NCBI GenBank assembly: GCA_001799895.1
Contig: MGUI01000002.1
Coordinates: forward strand, 1 to 64,000
DNA: 64,000 nucleotides
Direction: 5' to 3'
DNA from: Elusimicrobia bacterium GWD2_63_28
GTDB lineage: Bacteria; Elusimicrobiota; Elusimicrobia; Elusimicrobiales; UBA9959
The translations under genes were made by a program, and so were the position numbers. Shown in pieces: positions 38,601-47,155 of this stretch. The notes under the pieces were generated by a model that saw nothing but the letters and a program-made list of their open reading frames with translations, was not told where the DNA came from and did no database searches. Each line of letters begins with the position of its first letter. The first letter of the stretch is position 1.

Positions 38601-39620
38601 ATGCCCATGACCTCACTCCAAAGCAGGCTCGCTTCTCCCCGGACCAGGGCGGCAGCCGCGCGGGCGGCCCTGGCCGCCCGGGGCGGGGAACAGCGGGAGC
38701 TCTTCGCCCTGGCCAGGAAGGCGCGGGACGGGGCTTTTCCGGCAATGACGGCCGAAGTGCGCAGCGTCATAGAGGTCTCCAACGCCTGCCGGGCCCGCTG
38801 CCGCTTCTGCAATATCAACGCGCTCTCCCCCCGCAAGCGCTACACCCTGGGCCGCGAAGAGCTGGCGGGAATAGCCGCCCGCCTTTACAAAGAGCGCGGC
38901 CGGCGGGTGTTCCTGCTGCAGTCCGGCGAGAACCCCGCCGAAAAGTTCATAACGATGCTGTGCGGCGCCGTGGCGGACATGAAGGCGGCGCTGCCCGGCA
39001 TTTCGGTCATCGCCTGTCTCGGCAGCCTGCCCAAAGCGCAGTACGCGCGGCTGAAAAAAGCCGGGGTGGACAGGTATATACTAAAATTCGAGACCTCGGA
39101 CCCGCGCCTCTACGCCGCCGTCAAGCCCGGAGACACGCTGGCCAGGCGGGTCCGCTGCCTTGAAACGCTGCGCGGCCTGGGGTTCGGCGTGGGCACCGGG
39201 AACATAGTCGGCCTGCCCGGCCAGGAGCCGGCCGGCCTGCTGCGGGACCTGCTGTTCTTCCGCCGCTTCTCGCCGGAGATGGCCAGCGCCTCGGTCTTCA
39301 TCCCCGGCGAGGATTCTTCTTTCAGCGGCCGCGGCCCCGGGAACCTGGACACGGCGCTGAACTTCATGGCGCTGCTGCGCGTTTTTTACCCCCGCGCGCT
39401 CATCCCCAGCACCAGTTCGCTGGAGAAGGCGCGCCCCGGCGCCCAGCTGCAGGGACTGCTGGCCGGCGCCAACGCCGTCACCGTGCACGACGGAACTCCG
39501 GAAGCGCTGAAGCCTGTTTTCCCCATCTACTCCGTCAGCCGCTTCACCCCCGAAGAAAGATTCATAAAGAGGATAGCCGCCGCTGCCGGGCTCAGGCCCG
39601 CGGCGGGGCCCCTGGCATGA
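38601..39620 (+). CDS. HydE/BioB-like radical SAM protein
   Basis: This 339-residue radical SAM enzyme has C63-x3-C67-x2-C70 (SNACRARCRFC). The pattern most resembles HydE/PylB/BioB: RYTLGREEL, FLLQSGENP, YILKFETSDPRLYAAVKPG and GTGNIVGLPGQ. HydE helps build the [FeFe]-hydrogenase cofactor, but no HydF, HydG or hydrogenase gene is in this window, so that function should not be assumed. Start choices are ATG 38601 or 38607, behind TATATT/TAGAAT-like boxes near 38554-38568. It is divergent from the Hxs operon and overlaps an EamA transporter gene by ATGA. Confidence 0.75.
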   Translation: MPMTSLQSRLASPRTRAAAARAALAARGGEQRELFALARKARDGAFPAMTAEVRSVIEVSNACRARCRFCNINALSPRKRYTLGREELAGIAARLYKERGRRVFLLQSGENPAEKFITMLCGAVADMKAALPGISVIACLGSLPKAQYARLKKAGVDRYILKFETSDPRLYAAVKPGDTLARRVRCLETLRGLGFGVGTGNIVGLPGQEPAGLLRDLLFFRRFSPEMASASVFIPGEDSSFSGRGPGNLDTALNFMALLRVFYPRALIPSTSSLEKARPGAQLQGLLAGANAVTVHDGTPEALKPVFPIYSVSRFTPEERFIKRIAAAAGLRPAAGPLA

Positions 39621-40504
39621 GCTCACCCCTGGGCCTGGAGGCCTTAGGCGCGGCGGCCGCGCTCGGTTCCGCGGCCTCCTGGGCGCTGACCTCCGTGATG
39701 TTCGGGACGCTGGGCGAGGATGTGCCGCCGGAAGGAATGAACCTGGCGAAATGCGCCGCCGGGGCGGCCATGCTGTGCGCCGCGCTGCCGTTCGCCGGGG
39801 CCGGGAGCGTGAGCGGCCCGGCGGCCCTCTGCCTGGGCCTGAGCGGCCTGCTCGGCATAGCCGCCGGCGATACTTTTTATTTCAGGGCGCTGGTGGGGCT
39901 GGGCCCGCGGCTCACGGTCCTGCTCGGCACGCTGGGGCCCGTCCTGACGGTGCTGCTGGCGGTGGTCTTCCTGAGGGAGCGGCCCTCGCCGGCCGCCTGG
40001 GCCGGCATAGCGCTGGTCACCGCCGGGGCGTCGTGGGCCATGTGGGAAACCTCCCCGGCCGGCAAGGCCAGGGACCGCGCCAGGGGCGTCAGGTACGCGC
40101 TGCTCGCGGCGGCCTGCATGGCCGCGGCCGTGATACTGGCGAAAGCGGGCGTCCAGGATTCCCCCCCGCTGCTCTCCTCCGTCATCCGCATGGCCTGCGC
40201 CGGGGCCGGGCTTTTCGTCTGGGGGCTGGCCGGAGGCCGGCTCGGCGGCTGGCTGACCCCGCTGAAGGACCGCCGCCTGATGCTGCACCTGCTCGCGGCG
40301 GTTTTCCTTACGGTCTTCGGCGGCTTTTACCTCGCGCTCGTCGCGCTGAAGTATACCACGGCCGCGGTCGCGTCCACCCTCACCTCCACGACCCCCCTCT
40401 TCATCCTGCCGCTCTCGGCCCTGATGCTGCGCGAAAAAATAACCGCGCGCGCCGCGGCGGCGGCCGTCCTGACGGCCGCGGGCGTCATCCTGATAGTGCT
40501 CTGA
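39617..40504 (+). CDS. EamA/DMT-family transporter
   Basis: This 295-residue protein has ten hydrophobic helices in two EamA repeats (~10-145 and ~155-293). The motif-like ends are VVFLRERPSPAAWAGIALV and LMLREKITARAAAAAVLTAAGV. DMT transporters usually export small metabolites from the cytoplasm. The ATGA overlap with the radical SAM gene suggests that the transporter moves a substrate or product of that enzyme (inference). Its stop directly abuts the stop of the convergent HemW-like gene. Confidence 0.85.
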   Translation: MSSPLGLEALGAAAALGSAASWALTSVMFGTLGEDVPPEGMNLAKCAAGAAMLCAALPFAGAGSVSGPAALCLGLSGLLGIAAGDTFYFRALVGLGPRLTVLLGTLGPVLTVLLAVVFLRERPSPAAWAGIALVTAGASWAMWETSPAGKARDRARGVRYALLAAACMAAAVILAKAGVQDSPPLLSSVIRMACAGAGLFVWGLAGGRLGGWLTPLKDRRLMLHLLAAVFLTVFGGFYLALVALKYTTAAVASTLTSTTPLFILPLSALMLREKITARAAAAAVLTAAGVILIVL

Positions 40505-41932
40505 TCAAACCAAGTAGGGATTAAGCGGGCCGGGGGCGTAAGCCCCGCGGCCGAAAGGCATGAATTCCGGCTGGTAGAACTGGTGGCAAACCTCGTCGGC
40601 GAAGAAGGCGCCCTCAGGCGTCAGCTCCAGCTTCGCCGCGTCCTCGTACAGCAGCCCGGCCTCTTTGAGGCGCGCGATCCTGGCCCCGAATATTTCCCCC
40701 GGCAGCCGCCCCGTGAGCCGTTTGAAGTGCCCCTTGATCACCCGCCGGTTCTTGAGCGGCAGCACGAAGGCCCAGACGGCCTGCGCGGCCGCGCCGCGCA
40801 CCAGGCCGCGGTTCACGGGCAGCCTGCCCGCGGCCAGCAGCGCGTAGTATTCTTTCAGGTCGGCGGTGGGCAGCGCGAACCTGTCGCGCAGGCTGCTGAA
40901 CGCCGTCAGGCCGAGGCCTATCTGGTCGACGAGGCCGCAGCACTGGTCGTGCGCGTAGCGGGAAAAATCGGCCGGGTCTTTTGAAAAGACGCGGCGGAGG
41001 TTCTCCGTGTAGCCGGCCTCTTCCAGGAGGAGCTGCGCCGCCTGCTTCATGCGGAAAACTTCCTCCGGCGGGGTCTGCGGCCGGGCCACGCCCCTTGAAA
41101 AGAAACCCGCGTGGTCCCCGTAGGGGATCAGCTTGATCCTGTAGAGCTGGACCTCTTCGACGCCCAGCGCCGCCGCCCGCCGGACGGTCGCGGTCCAGGT
41201 CTCCATCGTATCGCCGGGGTAGCCGTAGATGAACTCGATATTCAGCTTGAAGCCCGCCGCCCGGGCCGCCTCCACGGCCCGCAGCGCCGCGGCCGAGTCG
41301 TGCGCGCGGTTCATCCGCCCGAGCACGCCGTCGTCGAGCGACTGCAGCCCTATCGTAAGCCGTCCCACCCCGTGCGCCTTAAGTATCCTGAGGCGCTCTC
41401 CGCCCTCCGGCCCCAGCAGCGTGCCGGGGTCCACGTCGTAGGAGAACTGCGGCGCGCCGGAAAGGTCGAACTGGGAGGTGAAGTCTTCCAGGAACCGGGC
41501 GAGCAGCGCCGGCGGCAGGAAGGTCGGGGTGCCGCCCCCGACCAGCACGGAACTCACCTTCGGGCGGTCCAGGCCCAGGCGGCGCCGGTACAGCCGCGCC
41601 TCCAGCGCGAGCGCGTCCAGGTAGGCGGCCTTGTCGCCGTCGGAGGCCCCGACGGTAACGGGGTAATGGCAGAAATGGCACCGGCGGCCGCAGAAGGGAA
41701 TATGGACGTAGACGGAGATCCTGCCGTCCGCCGGCGGGGTGTAGCCGCGGAAGAGGTCCTCCTCGCCCGCGGGCGGGTACATCGTGATGCCGGGATAATG
41801 GACCACCGGGTAGAAGTCCCCGTCGAGCGGGATAAGGCCCAGGGCCTGCAGGCGCCTGAAATCCCCGGCCCGTTTTTCCACGGCAGCCCCGGCTTCTTTT
41901 CTCATGGCGCGCAGCCTCCAGCCGCGGGACAT
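40505..41932 (-). CDS. HemW/HemN-like radical SAM protein
   Basis: This 475-residue protein belongs to the coproporphyrinogen dehydrogenase-like group. C81-x3-C85-x2-C88 lies in VYVHIPFCGRRCHFCHY, followed by VGGGTPTFL and, at the C-terminus, an HemN-like winged domain (residues ~370-460). An N-terminal extension of ~70 residues precedes the core. Family members act as anaerobic coproporphyrinogen oxidases, heme chaperones (HemW) or radical SAM methyltransferases/cyclopropanases, so the reaction is uncertain. The ATG at 41932 has a GGAGCGG site. No other heme gene is nearby. Confidence 0.75.
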   Translation of the reverse strand: MSRGWRLRAMRKEAGAAVEKRAGDFRRLQALGLIPLDGDFYPVVHYPGITMYPPAGEEDLFRGYTPPADGRISVYVHIPFCGRRCHFCHYPVTVGASDGDKAAYLDALALEARLYRRRLGLDRPKVSSVLVGGGTPTFLPPALLARFLEDFTSQFDLSGAPQFSYDVDPGTLLGPEGGERLRILKAHGVGRLTIGLQSLDDGVLGRMNRAHDSAAALRAVEAARAAGFKLNIEFIYGYPGDTMETWTATVRRAAALGVEEVQLYRIKLIPYGDHAGFFSRGVARPQTPPEEVFRMKQAAQLLLEEAGYTENLRRVFSKDPADFSRYAHDQCCGLVDQIGLGLTAFSSLRDRFALPTADLKEYYALLAAGRLPVNRGLVRGAAAQAVWAFVLPLKNRRVIKGHFKRLTGRLPGEIFGARIARLKEAGLLYEDAAKLELTPEGAFFADEVCHQFYQPEFMPFGRGAYAPGPLNPYLV

Positions 41933-42095
41933 AACCGCTCCGGCCCGCCGGCCGCAACAGCGGCGGCCGCCGAGGGGCGGCAGGCCGGGATAAAAAGGCG
42001 CGGGAAGCTCTGCATATTTTTAATTTCGCGGGCGCGCTGCGCTGCGCCCGGGACTATATTATCCCAAAAAGGTCCTGTCCTGAAAAGCCGGAAGG

Positions 42096-43889
42096 TCATT
42101 GGATGTAGCCCGCTTTTTTCAGGGCTTGTTCCAGGCCGCTTTTTTCCGGCGCGGCGGCGCCGTCAAAACGGTATTTTTCCAGGCAGTCCAGCAGCGCCGC
42201 CGCCGGCGGCACGCAGCCCGGGGCCGAAGAAGGCCTGCCGTCTACTTCGCAGCGCAGCCCTCCCGCCGGGCCGAAGGCCGCGGAGTAGCCGTCTTTGGCC
42301 GTCTTCCAAAGCCCGGGGGCGGCTGAAAACGTATAGCCTTCATAAGGCCGGACGCCCCGGGCGAGCAGCGCGGCGCGGAGCAGCCGCAGGGCTTCCCGGT
42401 ACCGGAGCAATTCGGGCTCCGGGCAGCCGGAGCTCTTCAATTCCGCGGCCGCGCCCTCGAAGTCAAGGTTGCCGGCCAGGCGCGAAGCGGCGGCCGCGGC
42501 CCGCCCGCAGGGCGAAGCCGGGGGAGCCGCCTCCGGGCGGAGGTCCGGCCGTGAACAATTTTCCGCGCCCTCGGCGTAGACAGTCCCCGCCGTGATCTTT
42601 TCAGCCCCGGAAATTGCCAGGTAGCCGGAAGCCAGCCGCAGGAAGTCGGCGGGCCGCGCCTCCGCCAGGTCTGCCGTTTCTCCCGGGTCGGCGGCCAGAT
42701 CGAACAGCTCCCACCGCGGGCCGTGCCGCGCCAATTTTTTCGTCCCGTCGTAGAAAGCGGCGTGCCTGACCTGCCTCACCGAACCGGGCGGCCCGCTGGC
42801 GCTGGCGGTTACCCACCCCGCCGTTTTCCAATTCTTGCCGCCGGGGGCGGCCAGGTTTTGTCCGTCCAGCCCGTCCGGGCAGGGAATGCCGGCCGCGGCG
42901 CAGACGGTGGGCAGCAGGTCCGCGTGTTCGGCGACGGCCGCCTCGCGCCGCCCGGCGCCGCCCGGGAACCTGACCAAGAGCGGCACCCTGACCAGCTGTT
43001 CGTAAACGGTGCTGACGTGCCCCAGGCGGCCGTGCTCGCCCAGCAGCTGGCCGTGATCCGAGGTGACTATGATCAGCAGCGGCCTGTCCTTCTCTTCTTC
43101 CAGCGCCCGCAGCAGGGAACCGAGGCCCCTGTCCAGCTGGGAGACGCAGCGGTCATAGTCGCGGGAAAGCCGGGCCAGGAAAGCCGGGTCCCGCTTATAC
43201 GCGAGCACCTGCTTCCAGCTCTGCGGGTCGAGGCGGGCCAGGTCCCTGCCGGGGCTGTCGTTGAAATAATCCAGGAAAGCGGCGTCCATCGGCGGCATCC
43301 CGGGGCCCTTCTCTACGTCCCCCCCGGCGCAGTTGCGCGGGCTGTGCACGTCGAGGCCGTGAACGGCCAGGAAGAAGTCTTTTTCCGGAGGCAGGCTTTT
43401 TTTCCACTCCAGGGCGGCGGCGACCTGGTAGCTGAAAGGGCAGGTGGAGGAGACCGCGGCGAAGCGGCCGAAGCCGCGCCCGAAGCTGTACCCCGCTTCC
43501 CCCGGCAGGCCGCTGAAAAAGGCGGCGGTTTCGTAGCCGCCCGCCGACAGCAGGGCCGGCATGGACGGGATGTCCGCGGCCGGAGAATCTAAAAAACCGG
43601 CCAGGCCGTGCGAGAACAGGCGCCGGCCGGTCAGGATGGTGGCGAACGAAGAGCCGGTCCAGTTGGAATTGGCGTAGGCTTTCTCGAAGACGACCGCGCC
43701 CGCCGCGAACTTGCCCAGCGCCGGAGTGGCTGAAGCCGCGTAGCCATAGGGCGAGGTGCGGTCTGCGCGGACCGTATCGTAGATGACGAGGACCACGCTG
43801 GGGCGCCGGGCCGGGGCGGCGCCGCACACCGCCGGCAGCGCCGCCGCCAGGCAGAGGGCGGCGCAGCGGGCTTTAATATTTATCCGCAT
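42096..43889 (-). CDS. Exported sulfatase-superfamily protein without the formylglycine motif
   Basis: This 597-residue protein has a signal peptide (~1-25) and an alkaline-phosphatase/sulfatase-fold core (metal ligand D38 in VIYDTVRADR, SDHGQLLGEHG later). Where sulfatases have C/S-x-P-x-R it reads W77-T78-G-S-S-F, so formylglycine cannot form. Thr78 would be the candidate nucleophile, as in phosphotransferases of the superfamily. The last ~180 residues form a distinct Cys-containing domain shared with the gene at 45359. The start overlaps the previous gene by 17 bases. The 163 bases downstream (41933-42095) hold a GGGCGC/GCGCCC hairpin and no gene. Confidence 0.75.
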   Translation of the reverse strand: MRINIKARCAALCLAAALPAVCGAAPARRPSVVLVIYDTVRADRTSPYGYAASATPALGKFAAGAVVFEKAYANSNWTGSSFATILTGRRLFSHGLAGFLDSPAADIPSMPALLSAGGYETAAFFSGLPGEAGYSFGRGFGRFAAVSSTCPFSYQVAAALEWKKSLPPEKDFFLAVHGLDVHSPRNCAGGDVEKGPGMPPMDAAFLDYFNDSPGRDLARLDPQSWKQVLAYKRDPAFLARLSRDYDRCVSQLDRGLGSLLRALEEEKDRPLLIIVTSDHGQLLGEHGRLGHVSTVYEQLVRVPLLVRFPGGAGRREAAVAEHADLLPTVCAAAGIPCPDGLDGQNLAAPGGKNWKTAGWVTASASGPPGSVRQVRHAAFYDGTKKLARHGPRWELFDLAADPGETADLAEARPADFLRLASGYLAISGAEKITAGTVYAEGAENCSRPDLRPEAAPPASPCGRAAAAASRLAGNLDFEGAAAELKSSGCPEPELLRYREALRLLRAALLARGVRPYEGYTFSAAPGLWKTAKDGYSAAFGPAGGLRCEVDGRPSSAPGCVPPAAALLDCLEKYRFDGAAAPEKSGLEQALKKAGYIQ

Positions 43890-45288
43890 CCGTGCCCTTC
43901 AGCCGGAAGCCGCTCATGCCGGGCGGCGGGCCGGGCTGGTGCGGGCGGGACTCTTCCATGTTCTTGAGCAGCTGGAAGGCCAGGCGCGCGGCGATCTCGG
44001 GCTTTTCGGCGTAAAGGTCCCTGGTCTCCAGCGGGTCGGAGCAGAGGTCGTAGAGCTCCCAGCTGTCCTTGTAGAGGTAGTGGTGGAGCTTCCAGCAGGC
44101 GTCGCGGGCCACCCGCTCGTCGATAAGCGGGACCGTGCCCGTCAGGAAAGGGACGTTCCGGCTGGAGCGCGCGAAGGCGTATTCCCGCCACGGGGCGGAG
44201 GGGTCCTTGAGCAGCGGCACGAAGCTGCGGCCCTGCAGGCCCAGGCCGAGCTGGCTGGCGCCGGCTATTTCCAGGATGCTGGGCATCAGGTCTATGCGCT
44301 GCACCAGCTGCTTGAGCCGGGCGCCCGCGGAGCCTGGCACGGCGGGGTGGCGCACCATCAGCGGCACGCGCAGCACCGGCTCGTAAAGCCCCTGCGTGTG
44401 GTTGAGCAGCCCCTGCTCGCCCAGCAGCTCGCCGTGGTCGGCGGAGATGATGAGCACGGTATTGTCCTCCATCCCCATCTCGCGCATTTTTTCGAGGAAT
44501 TTCCCCACCTGCGCGTCCACGCTGTTGAGGGCCGCGTCGTAGCGCGCCACCAGGTGGTTCAGATGCCGCGGGTCGCTCTTGAACTCCTCCACTTTTTTCT
44601 TCAGCTCCGGCGGGTAGCCGGACTCCTGGCCGTTGTAGGCCCGGGAAAAGGGCACGCCCAGCACGTCGGGGTCCTGCGCTATGCCGTCGTAATCCGGGTC
44701 GTATTTTTTGGGGTCCGGCGAATGGTAGGGCGTGTGCAGGTCGTCGATGGTGGCGAAGAGGAAGAAAGGGTCCCCCCCGTCCTTGTTCTTCCTGACCCAG
44801 TCCAGCACCGCCTCGAAGTTGTCCTCGAAGGGGGCGGGCACCCGCGCCGGGGACGCGGTGGAAAAGATATTGGTGTAGGTATCGAAGCCCTTGGCCAGGC
44901 CCCAGGCCGGCATCAGGTAGACGCCGCCGCTGAACAGGGCGGTCTTGTAGCCGGAGCGCTTCAGCTGCTCGGCGAGGGTGGTCTCAAAAGCCGGCAGCCC
45001 CCGGGCCGGGAGGTTATTGTAGAGGCCGTGCACCTCGGGTACGTGGCCGGTCAGCAGGCTGGCGTAGCTCGGCAGGCACCAGGAGCCCTCGGACATGGCG
45101 TTCTCGAAGACCGCGGCTTTTTTGCCGAAGGCGTCCATGTTGGGCGTGGTGTCGCGCTTATAGCCGTAGGTCCCGAAGTGGTCGGCCCTGGTAGAGCAGA
45201 TGTCGAGGAAGATCACGTTCAGCCTGGCGGCCGCCGCGGGCAGCTGGCAGAGCTGGAGGAGGAGGCAGAGAAGCGCAGCATTTTTCAT
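43873..45288 (-). CDS. Exported sulfatase-superfamily protein with Cys but no Arg in the active-site motif
   Basis: This 471-residue protein has a signal peptide (~1-21) and a sulfatase-fold core (D29, SADHGELLGEQG). The catalytic segment is W70-C71-L-P-S-Y75: the Cys and Pro of C-x-P-x-R are present but Arg is Tyr. The formylglycine-generating enzyme normally needs that Arg, so activity as a true sulfatase is doubtful. The C-terminal ~100 residues carry the YDLCSDPLETRDLY block common in sulfatases. It has its own TATAAT (45336-45341) and an AAGGA site. It lies between two closely related paralogues. Confidence 0.78.
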   Translation of the reverse strand: MKNAALLCLLLQLCQLPAAAARLNVIFLDICSTRADHFGTYGYKRDTTPNMDAFGKKAAVFENAMSEGSWCLPSYASLLTGHVPEVHGLYNNLPARGLPAFETTLAEQLKRSGYKTALFSGGVYLMPAWGLAKGFDTYTNIFSTASPARVPAPFEDNFEAVLDWVRKNKDGGDPFFLFATIDDLHTPYHSPDPKKYDPDYDGIAQDPDVLGVPFSRAYNGQESGYPPELKKKVEEFKSDPRHLNHLVARYDAALNSVDAQVGKFLEKMREMGMEDNTVLIISADHGELLGEQGLLNHTQGLYEPVLRVPLMVRHPAVPGSAGARLKQLVQRIDLMPSILEIAGASQLGLGLQGRSFVPLLKDPSAPWREYAFARSSRNVPFLTGTVPLIDERVARDACWKLHHYLYKDSWELYDLCSDPLETRDLYAEKPEIAARLAFQLLKNMEESRPHQPGPPPGMSGFRLKGTDADKY

Positions 45289-45335
45289 TTTATCCTTGGG
45301 CGGCCCGCCGCCGGGCCAGAACCGCCCTATGGAAC

Positions 45336-45341
45336 ATTATA
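45336..45341 (-). promoter_or_regulatory. -10 box of the sulfatase-like gene at 43873
   Basis: TATAAT on the minus strand lies 47 bases before the ATG at 45288. A GGCCCG/CGGGCC hairpin (45302-45317) falls in the leader between them. No clear -35 box was found. Confidence 0.5.
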
Positions 45342-45358
45342 TTAAACCGCCGCCGGGT

Positions 45359-47155
45359 TCACCGGATGTAGCCGGCCTTTCTCAGCGCCCGCTCCAAGGC
45401 TCCGCCCGGCGGCGGCTCGCCGGCCTTTCCGTCGAACCTGTACTTTTCGAGGCAGGACAGCAGCGCCGCGGCGGGCGGTACGCAGCCGGCCGCTAAGGAA
45501 GGCCGCCCGTCAGCTTCGCAGACCAGGCCGCCCTCCGCCCCGTAGGAGACGGAATAGCCGCCCTGCGCCGCCCCCCAGCGCCCGGGGACGGTCGAGAATT
45601 CATAGCCCTCGAAATCCAGGTGCTGCATGCCGGCGTAGGCCTGGGAGTACAGCCGCAGCAGCTCTTTATTAACAGCCGCCGTTTCGGCGGGACAATCAGC
45701 TCCGGCCAGCCTGGCGGCCGCGGCGGCCGGGTTACCCAGCCGCGCCAGTTCGAACGCCTCGAAGCGAGCCGCCTCGCAGGGCGCGGCCCCGGGCGGGGCG
45801 GGGCTGGGCAGGCGGGGCGGAAAACAGTTCTTCCCCCTCTCGTCGGGGAGCGGGGAGCGCAGGGCGACGCTGCCCGCGCCCGAAAAGGCCAGGTAGCTGC
45901 CCGCCAGGCGGAGGAACTCGGCGGGCCGCTCCAGAGACAGGTCTGTCTCCTCGCCGGGGTCGGCCGCCAGGTCGAAGAGCCGCCAGCGCCGGTTCAGCAT
46001 GAATAATTTTTTCCCGTCCTCGAGGTAAGCGGCGTTCGTGGCCACGGTGCGGGAATTCGCCCTGATGCCGCTGGCGGCCGCCCACCTGCGGCGTGCGCCG
46101 CCCCTTTCTCCGGAGGCCAGGTCGGTCCCGTCGAGCCCGGCCGGGCAGGCAACGCCGGCCGCGCCGCAGACCGTGGGCAGCAGGTCGACGTGACTGGCGA
46201 GGGCCGGGAGGCGCCTGCCGCCGCGCCCGTCGGGGAAACGGATGAGCAGCGGTACCCTGGCCAGCGCTTCGTAAAAAGCCCAGCCGTGGTCCAGGCGTCC
46301 GCGCTCGCCCAGGAACTCCCCGTGATCGGAGGTGACGATCACCAGCAGCGGCCTGTTCTTTTCGGCCTCGAGGCCGCGCAGCAGCGAGGTCACGGCGCCG
46401 TCCAGTTGGGTCACACAGCGGTCGTAGGCTCCGGAAAGGGCGGCCAGGAAGGCGGCGTCTTCCCGGTAGGAGAGGGCCTTCTTCCATTTTGCGGGATCCA
46501 GCCTGGCCGGGTCCCAGCCTTCCGGGAGGGTGTTATTGTAGTAGGCGAAGAAGTCGAAGCCCAGCTCGGGCAGGCCGCCCCGTCCGGCCTCCCCGGCGGG
46601 GCAGTCGTAGGGATGGTGCGCGTCGTTGCCGTGCAGCAGGATGAAAAAATCTTTTTCCGGCGGCAGCCCGCCGCGCCAGGCGAGCGCCGCGGCGACGTGA
46701 GAACTCATGCGGACTTCGCTCAGGCCCCCGGCCACATGCCCGAACCCCCGGCTGAGCCCGTAGGCCGCGGCGCTGCCAGTCAGAAAAGCGGCCGTCTCAT
46801 AGCCGCCGCCGGCGAGCAAAGACTGCATGGTGGGGACGTCTGCCGGAAGGCGGTCGCGGAGCCCCAGCAGGCCGTGGGCAAAAGGGCTCTTGCCGGTCAG
46901 GATGGAGGCGAAAGAGCCGCCGGTCCAGTTGGAGCCGGCGTAGGTGTTTTCAAAGAGAACGGCCTCCTCCGCGAACCTGGAAAGCCCGGGGGTGGCCGAT
47001 TTTAAATAGCCGTAGGGAGAAGTGCGGTCGGCGCGCACCGAATCGAGGACGACGAGCACCACGCTGGGGCGCCGGGCGGCGGGGCCCGCCGCGCCTGCAG
47101 GCAAGGCCCAGGACGTCAGCAGCGCGCAGAATACGAGTGTTTTCAATGCGGTCAT
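45359..47155 (-). CDS. Exported sulfatase-superfamily protein, paralogue of 42096
   Basis: This 598-residue protein is a close paralogue of the gene at 42096 over its full length: the same D38 metal site, the same W77-T78 in place of the formylglycine motif (NWTGGSFASILTG), and the same C-terminal domain ending KAGYIR instead of KAGYIQ. The pair flanks the shorter relative at 43873, so the order suggests a tandem duplication around or with it. It has a signal peptide (~1-23). The ATG overlaps the stop of the Cys-rich gene upstream (ATGA). The substrate is unknown; phosphate- or sulfate-ester transfer on an envelope polymer is one option. Confidence 0.75.
   Translation of the reverse strand: MTALKTLVFCALLTSWALPAGAAGPAARRPSVVLVVLDSVRADRTSPYGYLKSATPGLSRFAEEAVLFENTYAGSNWTGGSFASILTGKSPFAHGLLGLRDRLPADVPTMQSLLAGGGYETAAFLTGSAAAYGLSRGFGHVAGGLSEVRMSSHVAAALAWRGGLPPEKDFFILLHGNDAHHPYDCPAGEAGRGGLPELGFDFFAYYNNTLPEGWDPARLDPAKWKKALSYREDAAFLAALSGAYDRCVTQLDGAVTSLLRGLEAEKNRPLLVIVTSDHGEFLGERGRLDHGWAFYEALARVPLLIRFPDGRGGRRLPALASHVDLLPTVCGAAGVACPAGLDGTDLASGERGGARRRWAAASGIRANSRTVATNAAYLEDGKKLFMLNRRWRLFDLAADPGEETDLSLERPAEFLRLAGSYLAFSGAGSVALRSPLPDERGKNCFPPRLPSPAPPGAAPCEAARFEAFELARLGNPAAAAARLAGADCPAETAAVNKELLRLYSQAYAGMQHLDFEGYEFSTVPGRWGAAQGGYSVSYGAEGGLVCEADGRPSLAAGCVPPAAALLSCLEKYRFDGKAGEPPPGGALERALRKAGYIR

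Noticed and set aside
38601..39620. [FeFe]-hydrogenase maturation because of the HydE-like protein
   Set aside because: No hydF, hydG or hydrogenase gene is present in the window, and the BioB/PylB/HydE group has several other functions.
42096..47155. A sulfated-polysaccharide utilisation locus
   Set aside because: The sulfatase-like proteins lack a usable formylglycine motif and there are no glycoside hydrolases or SusCD-type transporters.
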